Origin: Saccharicrinis sp963677245
Lineage (GTDB): Bacteria; Bacteroidota; Bacteroidia; Bacteroidales; Marinilabiliaceae
DNA length: 64,000 bases
NCBI GenBank assembly: GCA_963677245.1
Contig: OY781921.1
Location: 1,240,001 to 1,304,000, forward strand
Direction: 5' to 3'
Each line of letters opens with the position of its first letter. The first letter of the stretch is position 1. The position numbers were made by a program, and so were the translations under genes. The notes beneath the pieces were generated by a model. The model worked only from the letters and a program-made list of their open reading frames with translations, was not told the DNA's origin and did not search any database. This document shows positions 28,389 through 38,206 of the stretch, one piece after another.

Positions 28389-30524
28389 ATGAAGAAATTA
28401 TTTTGGATTGTACTCTCTATCTTTATATTTTCTGCTTGTGCAAAACAAGCGCAGATAAAAATTGATAGATATGCTTTAGTCAGTCGTAATAATCCCATCA
28501 ACACAGAACTGGATTCTCTCAGCTCTCTTACAGTTGGCAATGGAGATTTTGCTTACACAGTGGATATAACAGGTCTGCAATCTTTCCCTGAAAAATATAG
28601 GAATGGTGTTCCTTTGGGTACACAATCTCAATGGGGATGGCACAGTTTTCCTAATCCAAACAATTATTCATTCAACGAAACATTAAAAGAATACAATTTT
28701 AGGGGAAAGAAGGAAGTTTACTCTGTTCAAACCAGAGAAAATGGCAGATCAAAAGATGCTGCCAACTGGTATCGAAACAATCCGCATCGTATGCACCTGG
28801 GTTATACAGGTATTGAATTAATGAACAAAAGCGGTAAAAAAGCAAGTCCAGAACAACTTACAGACATTCGTCAGGAGCTTCATCTATGGGAAGGAATCAT
28901 TACGAGTCAATTTACTTTGGACAGTATTCCTGTGAATATAAAAACAGTTTGTCATCCTAAAAAAGATGAAATAACCGCCACCATCCAATCTGAGCTTATT
29001 TCTCAAAACAAACTAAACATCAACTTTAAATTCCCCTACCCTACAGGCTTGCATAGCGATGATGCTTCGGATTGGGACGCAGCTCAAAAGCATTCTTCTC
29101 ACATCATAGAACAAGATGAAAAATCTTGCCTTATAAAAAGAGTTCTTGATGAAACAGCGTATTTCGTTCAGGTAAAATGGAAAGGGAAAGCTCAGGTAAA
29201 ACAAATTGAACCTCATTATTTTATTCTTAAACCGGATACAACCCAATCGAACTTTTCGTTTTCGTTTTCTTATGCAGATCAGCTTCCTGCAGGAAATAAT
29301 CCTATGGCTGATTCACCTTTTAATGAATCAACTGAATATTGGTCCTCTTTTTGGAAGAAAGGTGGTGCTATCGATTTTTCTCAATGTAAAGATCAAAGAG
29401 CTAAAGAATTAGAACGAAGAGTTATCTTATCTCAATATTTGATGGCTATACAATGTGCCGGTCAACTGCCTCCGCAAGAAACCGGATTAACATACAATAG
29501 CTGGTACGGTAAGTTTCATCTGGAAATGCATTGGTGGCATGCGGTTCATTTTGCATTGTGGAATCGCATTGATTTGTTAGAACGAAGCTTAAGTTGGTAC
29601 AATAAAGCCTTCCCTATTGCTGAAGAAATTGCTCAACGACAAAATTTTGAAGGCGTGCGTTGGATGAAAATGACCGATCCTTCGGCAAAAGAAGCACCTT
29701 CATCCGTTGGTTCATTTTTAATATGGCAGCAACCACATATCATATATTTTGCAGAATTGGTTTATCGTGATCATCCTTCAAAGGAAGTGATCTGGAAATA
29801 TGAAAAACTAGTGAATGCCACTGCTGAGTTTATGTCTTCTTTTGCTACTTATGATGCAGAACAAGATCGATATATTTTAAAAGGCCTGATTCCTGCACAG
29901 GAAACCTTACGAGCTTCTGAAACCATAAATCCTCCCTTTGAATTGGCCTACTGGTACTGGGGGCTTTCTACTGCACAAAAATGGAGAGAAAGAGCTGGTC
30001 TGCCACGTAACAAAGAATGGGATAAAATATTAGATAAACTATCTCCGCTAACTGCTAAAGATGGTTTGTATCTGGCAGCAGAGGATGCCGTTGATACCTA
30101 CAAGGATATTCGTTTTACTTCGGATCATCCTGCAGTACTAGGAGCACTAGGAATTCTACCGGAATCACAATTGGTAAAACCAGCATTGATGAATAATACA
30201 TTAGACTGGATTTGGGACAACTGGAATTGGAACAAAACCTGGGGTTGGGATTATCCAATGACAGCCATGTGCGCCGCACGTTTATATCAACCTCAAATGG
30301 CTGTGGATGCCTTATTGATGGATAAACGAACCAATACGTATTTACCTAATGGTCATAACTACCAGGATAAACGATTAAGAGTTTATTTGCCAGGAAACGG
30401 TGGTTTATTAACTGCTGTAGCAATGATGTGTGCCGGTTGGGATGGAAACACAAAGGAAACACCCGGTTTTCCACATGACGAAAATTGGAATGTAATATGG
30501 GAAGACCTTAATCCAATGCCATAG
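28389..30524 (+). CDS. Secreted lipoprotein, (alpha/alpha)6-type glycosidase-like, family unassigned
   Basis: The 711-residue protein has a lipoprotein signal (FIFSAC, acceptor near Cys17). An N-terminal beta-rich part extends to about residue 310. A helical catalytic-like part rich in aromatic motifs follows, with KFHLEMHWWHAVHFALWNR near 376 and WQQPHIIYFAEL near 440. The layout resembles GH65/GH95-type six-hairpin enzymes, but I cannot place it in a CAZy family. It is the first gene of a cluster with GH105 and two GH28 enzymes, so a role in trimming pectin oligosaccharides at the cell surface or periplasm is likely. Its catalytic residues are not known. Confidence 0.6.
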   Translation: MKKLFWIVLSIFIFSACAKQAQIKIDRYALVSRNNPINTELDSLSSLTVGNGDFAYTVDITGLQSFPEKYRNGVPLGTQSQWGWHSFPNPNNYSFNETLKEYNFRGKKEVYSVQTRENGRSKDAANWYRNNPHRMHLGYTGIELMNKSGKKASPEQLTDIRQELHLWEGIITSQFTLDSIPVNIKTVCHPKKDEITATIQSELISQNKLNINFKFPYPTGLHSDDASDWDAAQKHSSHIIEQDEKSCLIKRVLDETAYFVQVKWKGKAQVKQIEPHYFILKPDTTQSNFSFSFSYADQLPAGNNPMADSPFNESTEYWSSFWKKGGAIDFSQCKDQRAKELERRVILSQYLMAIQCAGQLPPQETGLTYNSWYGKFHLEMHWWHAVHFALWNRIDLLERSLSWYNKAFPIAEEIAQRQNFEGVRWMKMTDPSAKEAPSSVGSFLIWQQPHIIYFAELVYRDHPSKEVIWKYEKLVNATAEFMSSFATYDAEQDRYILKGLIPAQETLRASETINPPFELAYWYWGLSTAQKWRERAGLPRNKEWDKILDKLSPLTAKDGLYLAAEDAVDTYKDIRFTSDHPAVLGALGILPESQLVKPALMNNTLDWIWDNWNWNKTWGWDYPMTAMCAARLYQPQMAVDALLMDKRTNTYLPNGHNYQDKRLRVYLPGNGGLLTAVAMMCAGWDGNTKETPGFPHDENWNVIWEDLNPMP

Positions 30525-30543
30525 TTAGTTAAAATATAAAACA

Positions 30544-31701
30544 ATGAAACATCTTATAATTTCAAGTTTAATACTGGTAATATTTTCATTTTCAGCTTTG
30601 GCTCAAAAAACGGCCATTCGCTTTGCTGATTCGGAAATAAAACGCTTTCCGCAAGCCTGGCAGCTTGATCATGGAAAGCGCCTTTATTTTGGATACTCAC
30701 AAGGTTTAGGATGTTTGGCTATGCTTAAAGTCTGGAAAGAAACCGGAGATAAAAAGTATTTGAATTATGTCGTTAAATGGGCTGATTCTCTAATTAATGA
30801 AAAAGGAGAAATCCATCAATACAAAGTAGAAAAATATAATATTGATTACATCAATCCGGGAAAAGTGCTTTTTGATGTGTACAAAAAAACAGGCAATAAA
30901 AAGTACAAATTGGCTATGGATCGTCTGATTGATCAGCTAAAGCATCACCCTCAAACACAAGAAGGTGCTTTCTGGCACAAACTCCGCTATCAGCATCAGG
31001 TTTGGCTGGATGGCTTATATATGGGAGCTCCTTTTTACGCTCAATATGCCGTTACTTTTAACCACACTCAAATGCTAGAAGATGCTATTCTGCAGTTTAT
31101 TATCTGCGCAAAGCATACCTATGATAATAAAACAGGATTATATTACCATGCCTGGGATGAAAGTAAAAACCAACGCTGGGCTAATAAAACCACAGGCCAG
31201 TCTCCAAACTTTTGGGGAAGAAGTATAGGATGGTGGTATATGGCACTGGTCGATGTGCTGGATTTTGTTCCTGAAAATCATCCCAAAAGAGAACAGCTCA
31301 TTATTATAACACAAGGCTTGGCTAAATCTTTAAAAAACTATCAGGATACAAGTGGCTTATGGTATCAGGTAATTGATGAAGGGCAAAAAGAAGGCAACTA
31401 TCTGGAAGCCTCTGCTTCTTCAATGTATATGTATGCGTATGCCAAAGCTGTCAATAAAGGATACATCAATGCTGATTATAAGAAAGTGGCTCTGGCTGCT
31501 TATGATGGAATAATGAATAACCTCATTAAAATCAATAAAGATGGCTCTTTAACTTTAACACAATGCTGCGCTGTTGCCGGCCTGGGAGGAAACCCATACC
31601 GCGATGGCAGTTTTGAATACTATGTGAATGAGAGAATACGAGAGAATGATAGCAAGGCAACCGGACCATTTATAATGGGCTGCCTGGAATTAAATAAATA
31701 A
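30544..31701 (+). CDS. Unsaturated glucuronyl/rhamnogalacturonyl hydrolase, GH105
   Basis: The 385-residue protein has a signal peptide ending near SALAQ (residue 21). GH105 enzymes remove the unsaturated uronic acid left by polysaccharide lyases, acting through hydration of the double bond. The family signature WLDGLYMGAPF is present with candidate catalytic Asp156, followed by SIGWWYMALVDVLDFVP and EASASSMYMYAYAKAV. Length is typical. It starts 20 bases after the lipoprotein gene and 28 bases before a GH28 gene, consistent with one operon. Confidence 0.9.
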   Translation: MKHLIISSLILVIFSFSALAQKTAIRFADSEIKRFPQAWQLDHGKRLYFGYSQGLGCLAMLKVWKETGDKKYLNYVVKWADSLINEKGEIHQYKVEKYNIDYINPGKVLFDVYKKTGNKKYKLAMDRLIDQLKHHPQTQEGAFWHKLRYQHQVWLDGLYMGAPFYAQYAVTFNHTQMLEDAILQFIICAKHTYDNKTGLYYHAWDESKNQRWANKTTGQSPNFWGRSIGWWYMALVDVLDFVPENHPKREQLIIITQGLAKSLKNYQDTSGLWYQVIDEGQKEGNYLEASASSMYMYAYAKAVNKGYINADYKKVALAAYDGIMNNLIKINKDGSLTLTQCCAVAGLGGNPYRDGSFEYYVNERIRENDSKATGPFIMGCLELNK

Positions 31702-31728
31702 TGAAATAAGAGGAGATTAAGTAAAGAA

Positions 31729-33381
31729 ATGAAGCATTTATTTAAGTACGTAGGATTTATATTTTTAATCAGCTGCACAGTTACAAAACCAAAAGATAAC
31801 GTAGAATACAAATATGCTTATTTGTACGAAGAACTTCCGTTTGAGATGCCTTATATCCACGCTCCGGTTTTTCCGGAAAACGAAGTAAATATTTTGGAAT
31901 TTGGAGGAATTGGAGATGGTATTTATAAAAATACGAAGGCGTTTAAAAAAGCCATCAATGCACTTTCTGAAAAAGGAGGAGGTACATTAATTGTTCCGCA
32001 AGGCGTTTGGTTTACCGGACCAATTGAACTAAAAAGCAACATGAACTTGCATTTACAAAAAGGAGCCCTACTGAGTTTCAGTCGTAATTTTGATGATTAC
32101 CCTTTGGTAACAACAGTTTTTGAGGGATTGGATACCCGAAGGTGCCAGTCTCCTATTTCCGGAAGAAACCTAAAGAACATTGCCATTACAGGACAAGGTT
32201 ATATTGATGGTTCAGGTGATGCTTGGCGACCGGTTAAAAAACAAAAAGTGACTGAGAAACACTGGAAAAAAATAATTGCAAAAGGAGGTGCGTTCAAACG
32301 AGCTGATTATTGGTTTCCAACGGCAAAAGCTTTAAAGGGCGATGCCCTCAGCGAAATGAATGTTCCTCGTAAACTACAAACGGAAAAAGAGTGGTTAGCG
32401 ATTAAGGATTTTCTGAGACCGGTGATGATAAGCCTAATCGAATGTGAAAATGTGCTCTTGCAAGATGCCTGTTTTTCAAACTCGCCCAGCTGGAATATTC
32501 ATCCTTTAATGTGTAAAAATATCATCATAGATAATATAAAAGTACGCAATCCCTCCTATGCTCAAAATGGTGATGGTTTGGATTTGGAATCATGTGAAAA
32601 TGCGATTGTAGTCAATAGTCAGTTTGATGTAGGTGACGATGGAATTTGCGTTAAATCGGGTAAGGACGAAGACGGCCGAAAAAGAGGTCGTCCAACCCAA
32701 AATGTCATTGTTGATAATTGCACTGTTTATCACGGACACGGTGGTTTTGTTGTGGGAAGTGAAATGTCTGGCGGAGTTAAAAATATTAAAGTGAGTCACT
32801 GCGGATTTTTAGGAACAGATGTAGGCTTACGTTTTAAGAGCCGCAGAGGTAGAGGAGGAACAGTTGAGAACATTTATGTTTCTCATATTACCATGCAGGA
32901 TATTGTAACCGATGCCCTATCCTTTAATTTGTACTACGGAGGAAAATCTGCTTCTGAAGAAATGGAATCAGGAGAAAGAGGAAAAAAGGAGAAAGTGACT
33001 ATTCCACCTGTTACAGAAGAAACACCATGTTTTAAAGAGCTCTATTTTAACCATATCACTTCGAGTAATTCGCATCGATCCATGTATTTTAATGGTTTAC
33101 CTGAAATGAAAATTCAGGGTATTCATATTGAAAATACCGTTATGACATCGGATAAAGGAGCTGAGTTTTACTATGCAGAAAATATTAGCCTGAATAATGT
33201 CAGCTTAAGTCCAAAGCAAGGTACTGCCCTAACTTTTAAAAACATTACCGATGTTCATCTGTCACAGATTACTTATCCTGAAGAATTGGATAAAGTAATG
33301 AGTATAGAACGAGATGAATTACCTGAAATTAAAAACTACAACAACAGTTTCTCCGATGATAAAATTGAGTTTAAGAAATAA
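31729..33381 (+). CDS. Polygalacturonase-like GH28 lipoprotein
   Basis: The 550-residue protein has a lipoprotein signal (FLISC, Cys16). A right-handed parallel beta-helix follows. The GH28 acidic residues and histidine are visible: Asp282 in NGDGLDLES, Asp303 and Asp304 in GDDG, and His337 in GHGG. A lysine- and glutamate-rich insertion near residues 405-430 is a likely surface loop. It should cleave galacturonan or rhamnogalacturonan backbones, exo or endo unknown. It is followed 20 bases later by a second GH28 gene. Confidence 0.9.
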   Translation: MKHLFKYVGFIFLISCTVTKPKDNVEYKYAYLYEELPFEMPYIHAPVFPENEVNILEFGGIGDGIYKNTKAFKKAINALSEKGGGTLIVPQGVWFTGPIELKSNMNLHLQKGALLSFSRNFDDYPLVTTVFEGLDTRRCQSPISGRNLKNIAITGQGYIDGSGDAWRPVKKQKVTEKHWKKIIAKGGAFKRADYWFPTAKALKGDALSEMNVPRKLQTEKEWLAIKDFLRPVMISLIECENVLLQDACFSNSPSWNIHPLMCKNIIIDNIKVRNPSYAQNGDGLDLESCENAIVVNSQFDVGDDGICVKSGKDEDGRKRGRPTQNVIVDNCTVYHGHGGFVVGSEMSGGVKNIKVSHCGFLGTDVGLRFKSRRGRGGTVENIYVSHITMQDIVTDALSFNLYYGGKSASEEMESGERGKKEKVTIPPVTEETPCFKELYFNHITSSNSHRSMYFNGLPEMKIQGIHIENTVMTSDKGAEFYYAENISLNNVSLSPKQGTALTFKNITDVHLSQITYPEELDKVMSIERDELPEIKNYNNSFSDDKIEFKK

Positions 33382-33400
33382 ACCTTATAATCTATCTGTT

Positions 33401-34960
33401 ATGAAAAATTCTTACGCCGTATTCTTTTTCCTGGCCCTATTCAATGTATGGAGTACAGGCATACAAAGTCAATCTCCGGTACCTGATTTACAAAACCACG
33501 AATGGGTAAAAGATGTAGGTGCCAAATCTAAACCTATTAGCAGAGGGGTTACTTATAATCCTAAAGATTTTGGAGCAGTTGGCGATGGTCTTACTTTGTG
33601 TACTCAGGCCATTCAAGCGGCTATCGATCAATGTGCCAAAGACGGTGGAGGAATGGTAGAGTTTACCACAGGTGTTTATCTTTCCGGTGCTGTTTTTTTA
33701 AAATCGAATGTGGCTTTACATATTCCGAAAGGCGTTGAAATATTAGGCAGCCAAAACATCGAAGATTACAAGGAGATTCCAACACGTGTAGCCGGATTGG
33801 AGATGACCTGGCCGGCGGGATTAATCAATGTAATCGATCAGGAAAATGTAGCTATAACCGGAGATGGTGTAATTAATGGTAAAGGAAAAGTATATTGGGA
33901 TATGTATTACAAAATGCGTAAAGAATACGATCCTAAAGGTTTACGCTGGGTAGTAGACTATGATGCCAAACGCCCTAGAGGAATCATTGTAGCCAACTCC
34001 AAAAATGTTAGCCTGGAAGACTTTGTTTTGTATCAAGCAGGATTCTGGTCGGTACATATTCTTTACTCTGAATACATAACTGTTGATAATGTTACGATAA
34101 ACAATAATATTGAAGGTGAAGGGCCAAGCACCGATGGTATTGATATTGATTCTTCTGAGAGAATTCTGGTTCAAAAATGTTATGTGAATTGTAATGACGA
34201 TAATTTCTGCCTGAAAGCAGGAAGAGATGCCGATGGATTAAAAGTGAATCGTCCGTGCCAATATATTGTTATCAGAGATTGTATTGCCGGACATGGTGAT
34301 GGATTGTTTACTTGCGGAAGCGAAACAAGCGGCGGTATTAAAAACATCCTGGTTTATAATATGAAAGGATTAGGAACCAAGTATGGATTACGTTTTAAAA
34401 GTACAGCAACACGCGGTGGAACTATAGAGAACATTTACATGAATAACATTGAGATGGATGGCGTTATGTTTCCTATTATTGTTAATTTAAATTGGCACCC
34501 GAAATACAGCACCTCCAAACTTCCCGAAGGATATGAATACGATAAACTTCCGGAACATTGGAAAAAGCTATTGGAAGAAGTTGACCCTAAAGATGGTCTT
34601 CCTAAATTCCAACAAATCTATTTTAAAGATATAGTAGCCAAAGATGCAGAAAGTTGTATCAAAGTAACAGGTATCAAACAAAGTACCATTGATAATTTTC
34701 ATTTTAAGAATATTCGACTTTCGGGTAAAAAAGCAGGAAATATAAGTTATGGCAAGGACTGGACTTTCCTAAACTTTTCCATAGATGCTTCTGAAAACAA
34801 TGAGCTCATCTTGGAGAAAAACAGTAAGGTACAACTGGAGAAATTAGCTAAAATAGTTTTTAAACTTTGGGCAAGTAACCAAGAGTTCCCCGGCAGAAAA
34901 GGAGCCTTTGGGGAGATGACCATGAGTTCCCTGCCTAAAAAAGAAGCTTTGGGCAAATGA
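33401..34960 (+). CDS. Secreted GH28 polygalacturonase-like enzyme with altered C-terminus
   Basis: I chose the ATG at 33401, which gives 519 residues and a clean signal peptide (FFLALFNVWSTGIQSQ). A longer in-frame start at 33314 overlaps the previous gene and would bury the signal. GH28 residues are Asp245 in STDGIDIDS, Asp266 and Asp267 in NDDN, and His298 in GHGDG. The beta-helix repeats are clear. The last 15 or so codons lie inside a 41-bp tandem repeat whose length is not a multiple of three, and the stop codon is supplied by the third repeat copy. The gene's C-terminus therefore seems recently changed. Confidence 0.9.
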   Translation: MKNSYAVFFFLALFNVWSTGIQSQSPVPDLQNHEWVKDVGAKSKPISRGVTYNPKDFGAVGDGLTLCTQAIQAAIDQCAKDGGGMVEFTTGVYLSGAVFLKSNVALHIPKGVEILGSQNIEDYKEIPTRVAGLEMTWPAGLINVIDQENVAITGDGVINGKGKVYWDMYYKMRKEYDPKGLRWVVDYDAKRPRGIIVANSKNVSLEDFVLYQAGFWSVHILYSEYITVDNVTINNNIEGEGPSTDGIDIDSSERILVQKCYVNCNDDNFCLKAGRDADGLKVNRPCQYIVIRDCIAGHGDGLFTCGSETSGGIKNILVYNMKGLGTKYGLRFKSTATRGGTIENIYMNNIEMDGVMFPIIVNLNWHPKYSTSKLPEGYEYDKLPEHWKKLLEEVDPKDGLPKFQQIYFKDIVAKDAESCIKVTGIKQSTIDNFHFKNIRLSGKKAGNISYGKDWTFLNFSIDASENNELILEKNSKVQLEKLAKIVFKLWASNQEFPGRKGAFGEMTMSSLPKKEALGK

Positions 34961-34998
34961 CCATGAGTTCCCTGCCAAAAAAGGAAGCTTTGGACAAG
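34876..34998 (+). repeat. Three 41-bp tandem copies at the end of the GH28 gene
   Basis: Copies lie at 34876-34916, 34917-34957 and 34958-34998. The second and third are close to each other and the first is more diverged. Each begins TAACC or TGACC and contains GAGTTCCC and a CTTTGG near its end. A 41-base unit moves the frame by one at each copy, so TGA at the start of the third is in frame and ends the protein. Confidence 0.9.
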
Positions 34999-35035
34999 TG
35001 ACCAATACTACAAACCATATATTATCAACAAAAAA

Positions 35036-35058
35036 CGCCGCTTAATGCGGCGTTTTTT
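35036..35058. terminator. Bidirectional terminator between the GH28 gene and valS
   Basis: A GC-rich stem, CGCCGC and GCGGCG, has a five-base TTAAT loop, with A-run on the left and T-run on the right. It can serve both convergent genes. Confidence 0.92.
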
Positions 35059-35077
35059 GTTTTATTTGAATTACATG

Positions 35078-37705
35078 CTACTTTTTCAAATTAGCAATAC
35101 TTTCTTCTAAAGCTTTGATTTTAGCTTCTGCATCAGCTTGCTTTTGCTTTTCAATAGCCACCACTTTTTCAGGCGCACCATTTACAAAGCGTTCATTGCT
35201 TAGCTTTTTCATTACTGAATTTAAAAAGCCTTGCTGATATTTTAAGTCCTCTTCTAAACGAGCTATCTCTGCATCTACATCCAATAAGTCACCCATTGGA
35301 ATAAAGAACTCATTAGCTTTTACCATAAACGACAAAGCACCATTTACTTTCTCAGTCACAAAATGAATACCCTCTGAATTTGCCAGCTTAACCAAAACAG
35401 CATCAAAAGTTTTATCATAGCTGCCTGTATTATCTAAAATACTTAAGTTGATCGCATCCTTATTTGGTATATTTTTTTGTTTACGAATGTTTCTAACACC
35501 AGCAACAGCTTCCTGTGTTAACTCAAAACTAGCCAATAATTTTTCATCTACTTCTGTAGCCACTGGCATATCTGAAACCATAATGCTCTCCCCTTCTTTT
35601 CTTTCATCTAAAAGTTGCCAAATTTCTTCCGATATAAAAGGCATAAATGGATGAAGCAGTCTTAAAATCTTATCAAAGTTTTCGATGGTTGCTTTGTAAG
35701 TCGCTCCATCAATAGGTTGCTGATAACCCGGCTTAACGATCTCTAAATACCAAGATGAAAAATCATCACGGAACAAAGTATAAACCGTCATCAAAGCATC
35801 CGAAATACGGAACTTGCTAAAGTGATCATCAACCAAATTAATTGTTTGATTTAGTTTTTGCTCAAACCACTCAATTCCTTTGGCTGCACTTTCTGGCTGA
35901 GCCAATGAATCATCAACTTGCCATCCTTTTACCAATCGGAATGCATTCCATATTTTGTTAGAGAAGTTACGTCCTTGCTCTGTTAAACTGTCATCGAACA
36001 ATAAATCACCTCCGGCAGGAGAACAAAGCAACATCCCAACACGAACACCATCAGCACCATACTTGTCAATTAAATCCAATGGATCCGGAGAGTTACCCAA
36101 CTGCTTACTCATTTTACGTCCTTGCTTATCGCGAACCATTCCAGTAAAGTAAACATTCTTAAATGGGAATGTTCCTTTAAACTCATAACCCGCCATAATC
36201 ATACGTGCCACCCAGAAAAAGATAATATCGTGTCCGGTAACCAAATCACTGGTTGGGTAATAATAATCTATCTCGTTTTTATCAGGATTAAAACCATCAA
36301 ACACAGAGATTGGCCATAACCATGATGATGCCCAGGTATCCAACACATCCTCATCCTGCTTTAAATCGGCCATCGTTAATGCTGAATTTCCGGTTTTCTC
36401 CTGTGCCTTTTTAACCGCTTCCTCATCTGATTTAGCTACCACAAAGTCACCGTTATCCATGTAATAAACCGGTATTCTGTGTCCCCAATATAACTGACGC
36501 GAAATACACCAATCCTTTACGTTCTCCATCCAGTGACGATAAACGTTTTTAAATTTTGGAGGATGAAACTGAACCTCATCAGTCATTACAGCATCAAGAG
36601 CCACTTTGGCCATATCGGTCATTTTTAAGAACCACTGTGTTGAAAGCTTAGGCTCAATCACTGCTCCGGTTCTTTCCGAACAACCCACCTTATTATCGTA
36701 ATCTTCAACTTTTAATAAGTTACCTGCATTTTGTAACTCAGGAATAATTTCATCACGAACTACAAAACGATCTTTACCCACAAACATGCCTGCAGCCTCA
36801 CTTAAAGTACCATTATCGTTTAAGATATCGATACTCTCTAAATTGTGACGCATTCCTATTTCGTAGTCATTTAAATCGTGAGCCGGTGTAATCTTTAAAC
36901 ATCCTGTTCCAAACTCCATATCCACATACTCGTCCTCAATAATTGGAATGGAACGGTTAATCAATGGTACCAACACACGTTTACCTTTCAGATGTGTAAA
37001 ACGTTCATCATTTGGATTAATACAAACTGCGGTATCACCTAAAATAGTTTCCGGACGTGTAGTTGCAATGGTTACATGCCCATCCTCTCCTTCTATTTTA
37101 TACAACAGATAATATAATTTTGAGTGTACTTCTTTATAAACAACCTCTTCATCCGACACGGCAGTTAATGCATCCGGATCCCAGTTTACCATACGAACAC
37201 CTCGATAGATTAATCCTTTCTCATATAATTTTACGAAAGTATCTAGTACTGCATCACTACGTGTTTCATCCAGCGTAAAACATGTTCTGTCCCAATCGCA
37301 AGAAGCTCCTAACTTTTTTAATTGCTCCAGGATAATGCCACCATGTTTCTCTGTCCACTCCCAAGCATGGGATAAAAACTCATCGCGCGACAAGTCCGCT
37401 TTATCAACACCTTCTATCTTTAGTTTATTCACCACTTTAGCCTCGGTGGCGATTGAAGCATGGTCTGTTCCCGGAACCCAGCAAGCATTTTTACCTAACA
37501 TGCGCGCACGACGTACCAAAATATCCTGAATCGTATTGTTAAGCATATGTCCCATGTGCAATACCCCGGTAACGTTTGGTGGCGGAATGACGACAGTATA
37601 AGGCTCTCTTTCATCCGGTTCTGAATGAAAATAGTTCTGCTCCATCCAATACTTATACCACTTGTCCTCCGTTTCGGCGGGATTGTACGTACTTGCTAAT
37701 TCCAT
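35078..37705 (-). CDS. valS: Valyl-tRNA synthetase
   Basis: The 875-residue class I synthetase has the HIGH-type motif in NVTGVLHMGHM near residues 44-54 and the KMSKS motif as GRKMSKQLGNSPDP near 529-542. The editing domain between them includes TIATTRPETILGDTAV. An anticodon-binding domain and a C-terminal coiled coil (about 805-875) complete the protein. This is the usual length and layout. The gene is transcribed alone, and its 5' flank includes a TAnnTTTG box about 120 bases upstream. Confidence 0.98.
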   Translation of the reverse strand: MELASTYNPAETEDKWYKYWMEQNYFHSEPDEREPYTVVIPPPNVTGVLHMGHMLNNTIQDILVRRARMLGKNACWVPGTDHASIATEAKVVNKLKIEGVDKADLSRDEFLSHAWEWTEKHGGIILEQLKKLGASCDWDRTCFTLDETRSDAVLDTFVKLYEKGLIYRGVRMVNWDPDALTAVSDEEVVYKEVHSKLYYLLYKIEGEDGHVTIATTRPETILGDTAVCINPNDERFTHLKGKRVLVPLINRSIPIIEDEYVDMEFGTGCLKITPAHDLNDYEIGMRHNLESIDILNDNGTLSEAAGMFVGKDRFVVRDEIIPELQNAGNLLKVEDYDNKVGCSERTGAVIEPKLSTQWFLKMTDMAKVALDAVMTDEVQFHPPKFKNVYRHWMENVKDWCISRQLYWGHRIPVYYMDNGDFVVAKSDEEAVKKAQEKTGNSALTMADLKQDEDVLDTWASSWLWPISVFDGFNPDKNEIDYYYPTSDLVTGHDIIFFWVARMIMAGYEFKGTFPFKNVYFTGMVRDKQGRKMSKQLGNSPDPLDLIDKYGADGVRVGMLLCSPAGGDLLFDDSLTEQGRNFSNKIWNAFRLVKGWQVDDSLAQPESAAKGIEWFEQKLNQTINLVDDHFSKFRISDALMTVYTLFRDDFSSWYLEIVKPGYQQPIDGATYKATIENFDKILRLLHPFMPFISEEIWQLLDERKEGESIMVSDMPVATEVDEKLLASFELTQEAVAGVRNIRKQKNIPNKDAINLSILDNTGSYDKTFDAVLVKLANSEGIHFVTEKVNGALSFMVKANEFFIPMGDLLDVDAEIARLEEDLKYQQGFLNSVMKKLSNERFVNGAPEKVVAIEKQKQADAEAKIKALEESIANLKK

Positions 37706-38206
37706 GTTTATCTTATTAGATTATTAGACAATAGACAAAAGATAAAAGACAACAACTTAAAACCGCTTGTCATCTTAAAATCAATTGACTAATCATCTGT
37801 ATTTTCTTTGATTTTATTATTGAGCTGCAAAAATATAAATAAAAATAAAAAAGGAGAGACTACTTGTAAATAAAGGTGAGGAAAACATATACCCTAATAA
37901 AACAAATCATCATAATTTATTTGCTCACATTTTAATAACTAAGGTTTATTTTACAATAAATCCATCACTATATTTAATTTGTCTGCTTCAATATCAATTT
38001 AAAAATAATATTTACTATTGACATCACTATAAATAACCCTTATATTCATCACTGTCTTACACTACTACACAATAGTATCTCAAACAACAGTTTAATAAGT
38101 TGTTATCTCATTCAAATAAGTTTAAATAATGGTATTCAATATGATATACTATCATGTTTGCCATTTATGTAAATATCATATTATTATTTAATTAATCATT
38201 TTATTT
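37706..38206. other. Long AT-rich intergenic region between divergent genes
   Basis: About 500 bases separate valS from the next gene, which points away. It should contain both promoters. I found the valS-side -7 candidate at 37828-37835 and no gene, RNA or clear repeat. Confidence 0.6.
37828..37835 (-). promoter_or_regulatory. Candidate -7 promoter box for valS
   Basis: On the minus strand this reads TATTTTTG (TAnnTTTG). The resulting leader would be about 115 bases. No convincing -33 element was seen. Confidence 0.35.
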
